A stretch of DNA of 35,941 nucleotides from Xanthomonas pisi DSM 18956. GTDB lineage: Bacteria > Pseudomonadota > Gammaproteobacteria > Xanthomonadales > Xanthomonadaceae. Where the stretch lies: positions 1-35,941 of the forward strand of contig NZ_JPLE01000031.1 in NCBI RefSeq assembly GCF_001010415.1, written 5' to 3'. Made by a program: the position numbers and the translations under genes. The notes under the pieces were generated by a model. That model searched no databases. It was not told the DNA's origin and saw only the letters and a program-made list of their open reading frames with translations. This document shows, piece by piece, positions 25,287-33,449 of this stretch (positions within the stretch are counted from its first letter, which is position 1; each line of letters opens with the position of its first letter).

Positions 25287-26807
25287 TCAACGCGGCGCCG
25301 CTGCCTTGCAGTAGCGATCAATGAACTGCTGGTGGGTCGGCATGACGTCCACGCAGTGGCCGATGGTCTGCGCCACGCTGGCCAGGAAGCGTTCGGCGTC
25401 GTGATCGGGCACCTGGTCCACCAGCGGGTGGTAGCCCCGCGGCAGGATGCCCTGGCCGACCATCACCTGCACCCAGCTGATCTCGGCGAACATCTCCTCG
25501 GCATTGCGGTAGAAGCGCCCGCTGTCGCGGAACAGGTCCAGCGTGGTCTGCAGCTCCGGGGTGATCGGCATGGTGCGGCAGTGGCGCCAGAACGCGCTGT
25601 CGTCGCGCTCGGTGGCGTGGTAATGCAGCACCAGGAAATCGCGGATGCGGTCGAACTCGAACGCCAGCCGGTTGTTGTAGCGCTGCACCAGCACCGGGCT
25701 GATGCCCTCGCGCGGAAACAGCTCCAGCAGCCGGGAAATGCCGGCCTGGATCAGATGGATGCTGGTCGATTCCAGCGGTTCCAGGAAGCCGCTGGCCAGG
25801 CCCAGCGCCACTACATTGCGGTTCCAGAACTGCTTGCGCCGGCCGGTGGTGAAGCGCAGCGGGCGCGGGTCGGCCAGCGGCTTGCCCTCCAGGTTGGCGA
25901 GTAGCGTGGCGGCGGCTTCGTCGTCGCTGATGTGCGCGCTGGAGTACACATAGCCGTTGCCGGTGCGGTGCTGCAGCGGGATGCGCCACTGCCAGCCGGC
26001 CGCGCGCGCGGTGGAGCGCGTATACGGCGTGGGCGGGCCGACGTTTTCGCTCGGCACCGCCAGGGCGCGGTCGCAGGGCAGCCAATGGGTGAAGTCGTTG
26101 TAGCCGGTGTGCAGCGCTTCTTCGATCAACAGCCCGCGGAAGCCGGAGCAGTCGATGAACAGGTCGCCGCTGACGACCTGCCCGGAGGCCAGCTGCAGCG
26201 ATTGCACGTGGCCGCTGTCCGCATGCAGCTGCACCTGCTCGACCAGGCCTTCGATACGGGTGACGCCGCGCTGTTCGGCGTAAGTGCGCAAGAAGCGCGC
26301 GTACTGCGTGGCATCGAAGTGATATGCATAGGCGATATTAGCCAGCGGCGAATTGGCCGGCACATCGCCGGCCGAGGTCATGAACTTGCCGCGCACCGCG
26401 GCCACGGTGTTGAGCGTATAGGCACCCAGCGGCTGCGCCTTGCCGCGCGCGTGCTGCTTGATCCAGTACTGGTGGAACGGCAGCAGCCCGAGCGGGTGCC
26501 CGATCTGCGTACCGAACCCGTGGAGATACGCCGTGCCCGGGCGTTGCCAGTCGACGAACTCGATACCCAGCTTGAAGCTGCCCTGGGTCTGGCGCACGAA
26601 CTCGGCTTCATCGATGCCGAGCAGGTTATTGAAGGCCTTGATGTGCGGCACGGTGGCTTCGCCCACACCGACGGTGCCGAGCTGTTCGGACTCGATCAGC
26701 TGCACGTTGAAGGTGGGGCCAAGCACGCGCGCGAAGGCTGCGGCGGCCATCCAGCCGGCGGTGCCACCACCGACGATGACGATGTTGCGAAGTGGAGCGG
26801 GGATCAT
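25287..26807 (-). CDS. Flavin-dependent tryptophan-halogenase-family protein
   Basis: This 506-residue protein belongs to the FADH2-dependent halogenases, which chlorinate or brominate indoles and other aromatics using a free flavin reductase. The FAD-binding GGGTAG is at residues 13-18, the catalytic lysine falls at K79 in GSFKLGIEF (the same number as in PrnA), the signature WxWxIP is WQWRIP at 272-277, and LEPLESTSIHL carries the conserved Glu-Ser. All key residues are present. No flavin reductase gene is nearby. It follows two TonB-dependent receptors on the same strand, a pairing often seen in Xanthomonas and Caulobacter. X. campestris members have been reported to brominate indole in vitro (from memory). 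Its real substrate is unknown; a role tied to uptake, such as processing an imported aromatic, is inference. Confidence 0.92.
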   Translation of the reverse strand: MIPAPLRNIVIVGGGTAGWMAAAAFARVLGPTFNVQLIESEQLGTVGVGEATVPHIKAFNNLLGIDEAEFVRQTQGSFKLGIEFVDWQRPGTAYLHGFGTQIGHPLGLLPFHQYWIKQHARGKAQPLGAYTLNTVAAVRGKFMTSAGDVPANSPLANIAYAYHFDATQYARFLRTYAEQRGVTRIEGLVEQVQLHADSGHVQSLQLASGQVVSGDLFIDCSGFRGLLIEEALHTGYNDFTHWLPCDRALAVPSENVGPPTPYTRSTARAAGWQWRIPLQHRTGNGYVYSSAHISDDEAAATLLANLEGKPLADPRPLRFTTGRRKQFWNRNVVALGLASGFLEPLESTSIHLIQAGISRLLELFPREGISPVLVQRYNNRLAFEFDRIRDFLVLHYHATERDDSAFWRHCRTMPITPELQTTLDLFRDSGRFYRNAEEMFAEISWVQVMVGQGILPRGYHPLVDQVPDHDAERFLASVAQTIGHCVDVMPTHQQFIDRYCKAAAPR

Positions 26808-26848
26808 GCTGCATTCGATCCTGTACGAAAGTGGAAACCATCAACAAG

Positions 26849-26874
26849 CGAACGGGGCCAATCGGCCCCGTTCG
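26849..26874 (-). terminator. Strong intercistronic hairpin, possible attenuator
   Basis: An 11-bp stem, CGAACGGGGCC (26849-26859) and GGCCCCGTTCG (26864-26874), with loop AATC, lies in the 110 bp between the receptor stop and the halogenase start. On the leftward strand it is followed by GCTTGTTG rather than a solid T-tract, so it may stop only part of the transcripts or protect the receptor mRNA 3' end. Confidence 0.6.
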
Positions 26875-26917
26875 GATCATATGCCAGCACAGCGCAGTCA
26901 CACGGCGTTGGGCTGCA

Positions 26918-29900
26918 TCAGAACTTGGCGCCAACTTCCAGCACGACACTGCGTGGCACGTAGCTGATTTCGCCGTTGTCGACCACGGTGATATCGGGCT
27001 GCAAACGACCGTCGCTGCCGAAGCTGTTGTACTGGTACTGGGTGAAGTTCTTGAAGTTGAAGGCGTTGAGCACGTTGATGCGTGCGTTGAGCTTGAAATC
27101 GCCCACCACCGTGAACTCCTTGTTGGCCTGCAGGTCCACGGTGCGGTAGCCCCAGATCTTGCCACCCAACAGGAACTTGCCGTTGCCCGGCGGGGTCACG
27201 CCCACTGCCTGGCAGGTGCCACCGTCCGGATCGGTGAAGCCGTAGCAGGCGATCGTGTTGATCGGCTCGGGCGTTGCCAGCACCAGCTTGGCACCGAATG
27301 TCACGCCCCACGGGCCATCGATGGAGCCGGATGCGACGAAGCGATGTGCCGACACGGCATCGGACTTCACGAACGGATAGTCGCGGATGGTGGCTTTGTC
27401 GAACGCGAACGGCTCGTCGATGGTGCGGTTCTGGCGCGCGCTGGTGTGGGTGTAGGACAGGTTCAAGCCCCAGCCCGATTCCTTGGTGTAGGGCTTCTCG
27501 GCCGACAGCAAGACCTGGCTGCTGCGTTGCTCCAGGCCGTTGTAGCCCAGGATGGTGTTGCGGTAACCCGGCACCGGCTCGCCCCACGGCACGCTGCCAT
27601 TGGCGTCGAAATACGCGCCGTTCGGGTAGCGGTTGACGAGGCTCATCACCAGACCATCGTAGGCCAGCACGCGCTGGAAGGTGACGTCGGTCAGCCAGTC
27701 GCCTACCTGATTGCTGATACCGATGCTGTACTGATCGCTGTACGGAGTCTTGAGCTTGTTCTTGAACATGAAAAGCTCGGAGCTGTCGTTAGTGCCCGGG
27801 ATGGTGTTGAGCTGATCAATCCCGCTGAGATACCCCGGGTTCCACGGCGTGCATACGCGGTCATCGCGGAAGCAGGGCTGCCCGCTGGCGGCATCGCTGA
27901 AATACACCACCACCGGCGACAGCGCAGCCTTGACCGATTCCAGCGCGAGCTGTTCGAACAGGTTGCGATCGTAGGAGCGGCCGGCACCGCCATGCAGCAC
28001 TGCACTCTCGTCGCCGAAGAAGTCGTACGAAAAACCGAAGCGCGGCGCCCAGGCATCCTTGAAGTTCTTACGGTTGTTGCCGGTGCTGATGTAATCGGCC
28101 ACGTTGATGCCGCTGGGCAACAAGCGGTTCGCCCATGGCTGGCCCGGGTTGTCCGGATCGTCGGAATACAGCGCATTGATAAACGGCTGCGAGGTCACGA
28201 AGTCGGTGTACGCCGGTGTGTCTTCGTAGTCGTAACGTACGCCGATGTTGAGCATCAGCTTGTCGTTCACCGCCCAGTCGTCCTGCAGGTAGATGCCGTA
28301 CTGCTTGGACGGCGATTCCACCACCGGCACCTGGCCGGGATTGTCGAACGCGCGGATGTAGCGCACCTGGAACGGAACCGGCGCGATGCCGTTCTGGCCA
28401 ACCTCATAGCTGAACTGGGGGTTGAGCGAGCTGGACTCGCGCGAGGTCAGCTTGATGTCGCGATAGGTCACGCCGGTCTTGATGGTGTGCTCGCCATGCC
28501 ACTGCAGCGCGTTGAAGGTGAGATCGTTCTGGAACGACCAGCCCTTCTGACTACGCAGTTTGAAGTCTTCGCCGCTGGCCGCGCCGGTATTGAGGAACAC
28601 CCACTGGCGCGGATCGGCCTCGGTACGGTCGATGTAGGTATAGATGGACCCATTGCCAGTGCCGCGCGGCGTCGGCACGTTGCGCGAATCCTCGGTGGTG
28701 AGGATGGCTTCGTTGAACCAGCTGTCGGCACTATGCTGCCAGCGCAGGCTGGTGCGCTTGTCCTTGTTGATCTTGTCCACCGCGCGGTCCGGTGCGTTCT
28801 GGCCACCGACATTACTGACCTGGGTTTCGTCGCGGTACTGCGTTGCCAGCTCGATACGATCGTTATCGGTGGGCTCGAAGTCGATCTTGCCGAAGTACAG
28901 GTCTTCGGTGAACGGCATGTTGGACGCACCGAACTGATCGCGCAGGTTCGAGGGCAACAAGCCGACGAAGGGCGAGGCTTCGGCACTGGGCTGCACGCTC
29001 TTCGGCGCTACATTGTCCTTGCCTTCGTAGGCGAAGAAGAAATGCATGCGGTCCTGGATCAGCGGCCCGCCGATGGCAAAGCCGTATTCCTTGGTTTGCG
29101 AGTCGACCTTGCCGTTCTCTTCGTCCGGACGCTCCTTGCGCAGGTCCTGGTTGGTGAAGCGGTAGAACGCCTCGCCGTGGAACTCGTTGGTACCGGACTT
29201 GGTGGCCGCGGTGATGGCCGCGCCGCTGATCTGGCCGTACTCGGCCTTGTAGTTGGAGGTGATGACCTTGTACTCGCCGATGGCGAGCTGCGGGAACGGA
29301 TTGCCCTGGGTTTCGTCCTGGCCGGCAATACCGCCGCCCGAGACGTAGCTCTTCTGGCTCACACCGTCGATATACAGATTGCTGGAACTGGCGTTGGATG
29401 CACCGCCACGCAACTTGGTGTTGCCGTCCTGGTCGATGGTGAACACCATGCCCGGCACGGTGTCGGCAAACTCCAGGAAGTTGCGCGTGGCCTGCGGCAA
29501 CTGCTGAATCTGCCTTAGCGACACCGTGTTTCCCACCTCCGACGTCTTGACGTCACGAATCATCGGCGCGCTGACCGTCACCGTGTCCAGCGTGGTCGCA
29601 TCGCCGGCCGGTGCGGCCGTCTCGGCGCCCAGGTCGACGGTGGCGCTGGAGGCGACCGACAAGGTGACCGTGCGGCTGACGCCGTTGGATTCGACCTTGT
29701 AGGTGCCCGGCTGCAAGCCGACGATGGTGTAGTTGCCGTTCGCATTGACCGGCGCGCGACGCACCGAGCCGGTGGCGAGGTTGGTGACGACGACTTCGCT
29801 GCCGCTCTGTGCGGAGGCGACCTGGCCGCGCAACGTGGCGTTGCTGGACTGGGCCATGGCCGGGGTGGTGGCGAACAACGAGGCAGCCAGGGCGCAGCAC

Positions 29901-29947
29901 AACAGGCTGCGTGCCGGCAGGGTGGAGACGGTGCGGTGAGTCTTCAT
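26918..29947 (-). CDS. TonB-dependent receptor, Oar-like (receptor 1)
   Basis: This 1009-residue outer-membrane receptor would import a bulky substrate with energy from TonB. A signal peptide ends at about residue 33 (AMAQ). A carboxypeptidase-regulatory-like beta domain (about 35-105, NGNYTIVGLQPGTYKVE) is followed by a short Ala/Pro/Thr-rich link, a TonB-box-like DTVTVSAP, a plug domain (about 130-260, RNFLEFADTVPGM, LRGGASNASSSNLYIDGV), and a long beta-barrel. The chain ends with a terminal Phe (VVLEVGAKF), as needed for outer-membrane assembly. The start at 29947 has a very strong ribosome site, GGGAGGGGG, that can be masked by a hairpin. It is a tandem paralogue of receptor 2 and is followed by a halogenase. 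The substrate is unknown; the neighbouring LacI regulator hints at a carbohydrate or glycoside. Confidence 0.93.
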   Translation of the reverse strand: MKTHRTVSTLPARSLLCCALAASLFATTPAMAQSSNATLRGQVASAQSGSEVVVTNLATGSVRRAPVNANGNYTIVGLQPGTYKVESNGVSRTVTLSVASSATVDLGAETAAPAGDATTLDTVTVSAPMIRDVKTSEVGNTVSLRQIQQLPQATRNFLEFADTVPGMVFTIDQDGNTKLRGGASNASSSNLYIDGVSQKSYVSGGGIAGQDETQGNPFPQLAIGEYKVITSNYKAEYGQISGAAITAATKSGTNEFHGEAFYRFTNQDLRKERPDEENGKVDSQTKEYGFAIGGPLIQDRMHFFFAYEGKDNVAPKSVQPSAEASPFVGLLPSNLRDQFGASNMPFTEDLYFGKIDFEPTDNDRIELATQYRDETQVSNVGGQNAPDRAVDKINKDKRTSLRWQHSADSWFNEAILTTEDSRNVPTPRGTGNGSIYTYIDRTEADPRQWVFLNTGAASGEDFKLRSQKGWSFQNDLTFNALQWHGEHTIKTGVTYRDIKLTSRESSSLNPQFSYEVGQNGIAPVPFQVRYIRAFDNPGQVPVVESPSKQYGIYLQDDWAVNDKLMLNIGVRYDYEDTPAYTDFVTSQPFINALYSDDPDNPGQPWANRLLPSGINVADYISTGNNRKNFKDAWAPRFGFSYDFFGDESAVLHGGAGRSYDRNLFEQLALESVKAALSPVVVYFSDAASGQPCFRDDRVCTPWNPGYLSGIDQLNTIPGTNDSSELFMFKNKLKTPYSDQYSIGISNQVGDWLTDVTFQRVLAYDGLVMSLVNRYPNGAYFDANGSVPWGEPVPGYRNTILGYNGLEQRSSQVLLSAEKPYTKESGWGLNLSYTHTSARQNRTIDEPFAFDKATIRDYPFVKSDAVSAHRFVASGSIDGPWGVTFGAKLVLATPEPINTIACYGFTDPDGGTCQAVGVTPPGNGKFLLGGKIWGYRTVDLQANKEFTVVGDFKLNARINVLNAFNFKNFTQYQYNSFGSDGRLQPDITVVDNGEISYVPRSVVLEVGAKF

Positions 29948-29968
29948 GACTTTCCCCCTCCCAGGGGT
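29889..29968 (-). repeat. 80-bp near-identical block, copy 1 (receptor 1 leader and signal peptide)
   Basis: This block matches 33225-33304 with about four differences over 80 bp. It covers the signal-peptide codons and the ribosome-binding leader. The adjoining 5' UTR is less alike, though a degenerate inverted repeat there (CCAGT/ACTGG here) is kept in place between copies. Confidence 0.8.
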
Positions 29969-30250
29969 AAAGCGCGAACCAGTGAAGTGACTGGCGCGTC
30001 GAGGTTGGTACTTTGATGTGAGTGATACGGGGACAGCAGGCAACGCAACAAACGACAGCAACTGCAAACAAAAACCACAGACCAGCAAGCGTTGCAGCAC
30101 ACACAGCGCGTCAGTGCGCGCGCTGCACGGCATGCACCGCGCCGGACCAGTAAGCGTTACCAGTCCAGAACGGCGCGATCTTCGTGGGGGGAAGAAGGAC
30201 GTGTGCGAAACCTGCGGTCTGCAACAGTCGTCGAAGACCGCAGGGCCGGC
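29948..30250 (-). promoter_or_regulatory. Regulatory spacer upstream of receptor 1
   Basis: This 303-bp stretch separates the two receptor genes and contains no gene. It holds the leader hairpin CCCCT/AGGGG directly before the receptor 1 start (on the leftward strand, loop GGG; 29951-29968 region). The inverted repeat CCAGT-N6-ACTGG is near 29980-29995. Two copies of GACCAGYAAGCGTTRC lie at 30080-30095 and 30145-30160, 65 bp apart. These suggest that receptor 1 has its own controlled promoter rather than relying on read-through from receptor 2. Confidence 0.55.
30080..30160. promoter_or_regulatory. Paired LacI-type operator candidates ahead of receptor 1
   Basis: GACCAGCAAGCGTTGC (30080-30095) and GACCAGTAAGCGTTAC (30145-30160) differ at two positions that compensate each other within the near-palindrome GYAAGCGTTRC. 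On the other strand the second reads TGGTAACGCTTACT, close to the xyl-box TGGTAGCGCTAACA described for Xanthomonas LacI-type control (from memory). Confidence 0.5.
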
Positions 30251-33200
30251 TTACCAGATGATGCGGGCGCTCAAAAACAGGGTGCGCGGCGGGGTGGAGA
30301 TCGCGCCGTACTGGTTGATGCTCACGCGTGGGTTGTACACGCCGGCATCGCCCCAGTCGATGGCGTACTGATCGTAGTTGCGGAAGTTCAGCGCATTGAT
30401 CAGATCGCCGCGCACCTGCACGGTGAGCGCCTCGGTGACATGCATGTCCTTGGACAACGACAGATCCAGCTGGCGCGTGCCGAAGATGTCGCCGCCGGCG
30501 ATGAACTTGCCGCCCGGTGCGTCCACCGACACGATGCGGATGTTGTCCGACGGCTGGCCGCCGTACTGGTCGAACGACACCGCCTCGTTGCGCGGCGCCA
30601 CTGTGGCCAGGGTCAGCTTGGCCGAGGCGCTGATGCCCCAGAACAGATCGTAGATGCCGGTGAGCACCAGCCGATGGCGTGGCACCGAGTTCAGATCCAG
30701 GAACGGGTAGTTGGCGATGGTCGCGGCATCGAAGCCGTACTGATCGTCGTTGCCGCGGTTGCCGCGTGCGCGCGAGAACGTATACGCCGCGGTCAGGCCC
30801 CAGCCGCTTTCCTTGGTGTAGGCTTTGTCGGTGGACAACAGCAACTGCGCGGTCTTGGTTTCGACACCGTTGTTGCCGATGATCAGGTTGCCGAAGCCCG
30901 CCGGTGCCTGGGTCCATGGCTGCGCACCGGCCTGGAAGAAATCGCCATTGGGATAGCGGTTGCCCAAGGTCAGGATCAAACCATCCTTGCTGTGGATGTA
31001 CGACACCGTGGCCGAGTTGCTCCACTCGCCCACGCGGGTGCGCAGGCCCAGCGAATACTGGTCCGAATACGGCGTCTTCAGATCGTTGTTGAGCAGATCG
31101 ATCTCGCCGTTGCGCACACGTGCATCGACCAGTCCGCCCAGGCTGTCCGGGTTGCTGACAAAGGCCGGGTTGAAGTTGGTGCAGGTGCCGACGGCCGGGG
31201 TGCAACCGGAGGACTCGACGAAGCGGATGGTGTACTGCGACAGCGCCGACTTGACCTGCTCCAGGCCCATGATGTCGAACAGGTTGCGGTCGTAGCTGCG
31301 CCCGGCGCCGCCGAACAGCACCAGCGATTCGTCGCCACGGAAGTCGTAGGAAAAGCCCAGGCGCGGCGCGAAGTTGTTGTTGTCCTGTTTGCGATTGCGG
31401 CCGTTGCTGATGTAGTCGTTGATGTTCACGCCACCCTTGGCCAGTTGTTCGGCATAGGTAGCGCTGACTGCCGGGTCGGTGCCGGGGCCGTTCAACGCGG
31501 CGATCACTTCCGGCGGCGTCACGTTGTCCAGGTAGGACGGAATCTTCTCGCCGTCCCAGCGCACGCCGATGTTCAACTGCAGCTTGTCGTTGACGTCCCA
31601 ATCGTCCTGCAGGTACAGGCCCAGCTGCTTGCTGGTGGTGGTCACCGACGGCGCGGCGCCGGCGAACGGCAGATTGAAGCGCACCTGGTAGGGAATGGGC
31701 GCGGTGCCTGCGCCATCGGTCACCGCGTAGTAGAACGACGGATTGGCGGCGGAGTTTTCGCTCTGGGTCAGCTCCACTTCCTTGTACTTCACGCCCATCT
31801 TGATGACGTGGCTGCCGTGCCACTCGATGTTGTTGAAGGTCAGGTCGTTCTGGAAGCTCGGGCCTTTTTGTCCCTTGCGCTGAATCGCCAGGCCGCTGGT
31901 GGCATCGTCGTTGAGCAATACGTCGTCTTCGGCGGTGCCGCGCGTATACACGGTCTGGCTGCCGATGGTGTAGGCGGTCGGGTTGAACAACACGTCCTCG
32001 TACGACAGCCGCGCTTCGTTGACGTAGTTGGCGCCGAAATGCTGCCAGCGCAGATCGTAGCGATCTTCGCTGTTGAGATTGATCTTGGCGGCGATGGCGG
32101 TGTTCTGGTCGCCCACGCTGTCGCGGCTTTCTTCGTCGCGCACCTTGGCGGTGAGCTCCAGGCGGTCGTTGTCGCCGATGTCCCAGTCGATCTTGCCGAA
32201 GTACAGGTCTTCGTTGAACGGACGGGTGACCGAGCCCAGGCGACTCTGCACGCCGGCCGGCAAATCGTCGCTCAGTGCGCTGAAGGCGTCCGGCACTGCG
32301 ACCGGGTTGGCCGAGACCTCGAAGCCCTTGCCTTCGTAGCTGAAGAAGAAGTGCGCCTTGTCCTTGACGATCGGCCCGCTGAGCGCAAAGCCGTATTCGT
32401 CCTGGTGGGTCTTGCGCTTGCTGCCGTCGGCATTGGGTGCCCCGGCGCGCTCGTCGGCCTGGCGCGCGCGGAAATCGGTATTGGTGGTGCGCCCGAAGAT
32501 CTCGCCGTGGAATTCGTTACCGCCGGACTTGGTGGAGGCCACGATCGCCGCCGACCCCACCTGGTCGAACTCGGCCTTGTAGTTGGAGGTGATGACCTTG
32601 TACTCGCCGATCGCCAGCTGCGGGAACGGGTTGCCCGCGCTCTGCTGCTGGCCGGAGACGCCACCGAACAGGTAGCTCTTCTGGCCCACGCCATCGATAT
32701 AGACGTTGACCGCCGAGCTGGCCTGGGCACCGCCGCGGATGCGGCTGTTGCCGTTGGCGTCGGTCTCGAACTGCATGCCCGGCACGGTGTCGGCAAATTC
32801 CAGGAAGTTGCGCGTCAGCTGCGGCACCGTGTTGATCTGCTTCAACGAGATATTGGTGCCCACCTCGGAAGTCTTGACCTCCTGCAGCGTGGTGGCGGTG
32901 ACCTGCACCGCGTCCAGCGTGGTGGCGTCGCCGGCCGGAGCCGTCGCTTCGCCGCCGCCGCCCAGATCCAGGCTGACCGACGAGGCCACCGACAGGGTCA
33001 CGGTCTTCTCGGTGCCCGGGCCGGCTTCCACCTTGTAGGTGCCCGGCGGCAGGCCCACCAGCGCATAGGTACCGTCCGCACCGGTGGTCACCCGTCGCAC
33101 TGCGCCGCTGGCGACATTGGTCGCGGTCACGGTGGTGCCTGCCTGGGACGTGGCGACCTGTCCGCGCAAGGTGGCATTGCTGGACTGGGCCATCGCCGGA

Positions 33201-33283
33201 GCGGCGGACAACAGCGAAGCGGCGAGGGCGCAGCACAACAGGCTGCGTGCCGGCAGGGTGGACACGGTGCGGTAGCTCTTCAT
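30251..33283 (-). CDS. TonB-dependent receptor, Oar-like (receptor 2)
   Basis: This 1010-residue outer-membrane receptor shares the plan of receptor 1: signal peptide ending near AMAQ (residue 33), a carboxypeptidase-like domain (about 35-105), a Gly/Ala/Thr link, a TonB-box-like DAVQVTATT, a plug (RNFLEFADTVPGM, IRGGAQASSAVNVYIDGVG) and a C-terminal barrel ending in Trp (LFLSARIIW). The barrel loops differ clearly from receptor 1, for example KTHQDEYGFALSGPIVKDKAHFFFSYEGKG against its counterpart, so the two may bind different forms of a substrate. The leader and first codons are almost identical to those of receptor 1. It is the first structural gene after the leftward LacI-type repressor, 166 bp away. 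Confidence 0.93.
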   Translation of the reverse strand: MKSYRTVSTLPARSLLCCALAASLLSAAPAMAQSSNATLRGQVATSQAGTTVTATNVASGAVRRVTTGADGTYALVGLPPGTYKVEAGPGTEKTVTLSVASSVSLDLGGGGEATAPAGDATTLDAVQVTATTLQEVKTSEVGTNISLKQINTVPQLTRNFLEFADTVPGMQFETDANGNSRIRGGAQASSAVNVYIDGVGQKSYLFGGVSGQQQSAGNPFPQLAIGEYKVITSNYKAEFDQVGSAAIVASTKSGGNEFHGEIFGRTTNTDFRARQADERAGAPNADGSKRKTHQDEYGFALSGPIVKDKAHFFFSYEGKGFEVSANPVAVPDAFSALSDDLPAGVQSRLGSVTRPFNEDLYFGKIDWDIGDNDRLELTAKVRDEESRDSVGDQNTAIAAKINLNSEDRYDLRWQHFGANYVNEARLSYEDVLFNPTAYTIGSQTVYTRGTAEDDVLLNDDATSGLAIQRKGQKGPSFQNDLTFNNIEWHGSHVIKMGVKYKEVELTQSENSAANPSFYYAVTDGAGTAPIPYQVRFNLPFAGAAPSVTTTSKQLGLYLQDDWDVNDKLQLNIGVRWDGEKIPSYLDNVTPPEVIAALNGPGTDPAVSATYAEQLAKGGVNINDYISNGRNRKQDNNNFAPRLGFSYDFRGDESLVLFGGAGRSYDRNLFDIMGLEQVKSALSQYTIRFVESSGCTPAVGTCTNFNPAFVSNPDSLGGLVDARVRNGEIDLLNNDLKTPYSDQYSLGLRTRVGEWSNSATVSYIHSKDGLILTLGNRYPNGDFFQAGAQPWTQAPAGFGNLIIGNNGVETKTAQLLLSTDKAYTKESGWGLTAAYTFSRARGNRGNDDQYGFDAATIANYPFLDLNSVPRHRLVLTGIYDLFWGISASAKLTLATVAPRNEAVSFDQYGGQPSDNIRIVSVDAPGGKFIAGGDIFGTRQLDLSLSKDMHVTEALTVQVRGDLINALNFRNYDQYAIDWGDAGVYNPRVSINQYGAISTPPRTLFLSARIIW

Positions 33284-33304
33284 GACTTTCCCCCTCCCAG
33301 GGGT
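33225..33304 (-). repeat. 80-bp near-identical block, copy 2 (receptor 2 leader and signal peptide)
   Basis: This is the partner of 29889-29968. The ribosome site, the masking hairpin CCCCT/AGGGG and the start codon context GGGGGAAAGTCATGAAG are unchanged between copies, while flanking coding sequence has diverged. Either recent gene conversion or selection on the leader would explain this. Confidence 0.8.
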
Positions 33305-33384
33305 CAGGCGCGTACCGGCAAAGTGGTCGGCGTGGCGCGGGTGGTGCGTTGTTTCAAGGACTGCAGGACGGCAACAAACAAACG

Positions 33385-33395
33385 GCAGGCGTTAT
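33385..33395. promoter_or_regulatory. Degenerate operator-like site ahead of receptor 2
   Basis: GCAGGCGTTAT matches the pattern GYARGCGTTRY seen twice upstream of receptor 1. It lies 102 bp before the receptor 2 start, next to an AT-rich stretch (TTATAA on both strands) that could hold the promoter. Confidence 0.35.
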
Positions 33396-33449
33396 AAAAA
33401 ACATAAGAAACCGCAAAGAATTCGTGAAGATGCGACGTGGCGCATGTGT

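Noticed and set aside
26792..29518. 908-codon open frame on the + strand opposite receptor 1
   Set aside because: It mirrors the receptor codons in high-GC DNA, has no domain, signal peptide or ribosome site, and the receptor on the other strand is certain.
30092..33397. 1101-codon open frame on the + strand opposite receptor 2
   Set aside because: Same reason: a long shadow frame with Gln/Ala/Val/Arg-rich composition and no recognisable family.
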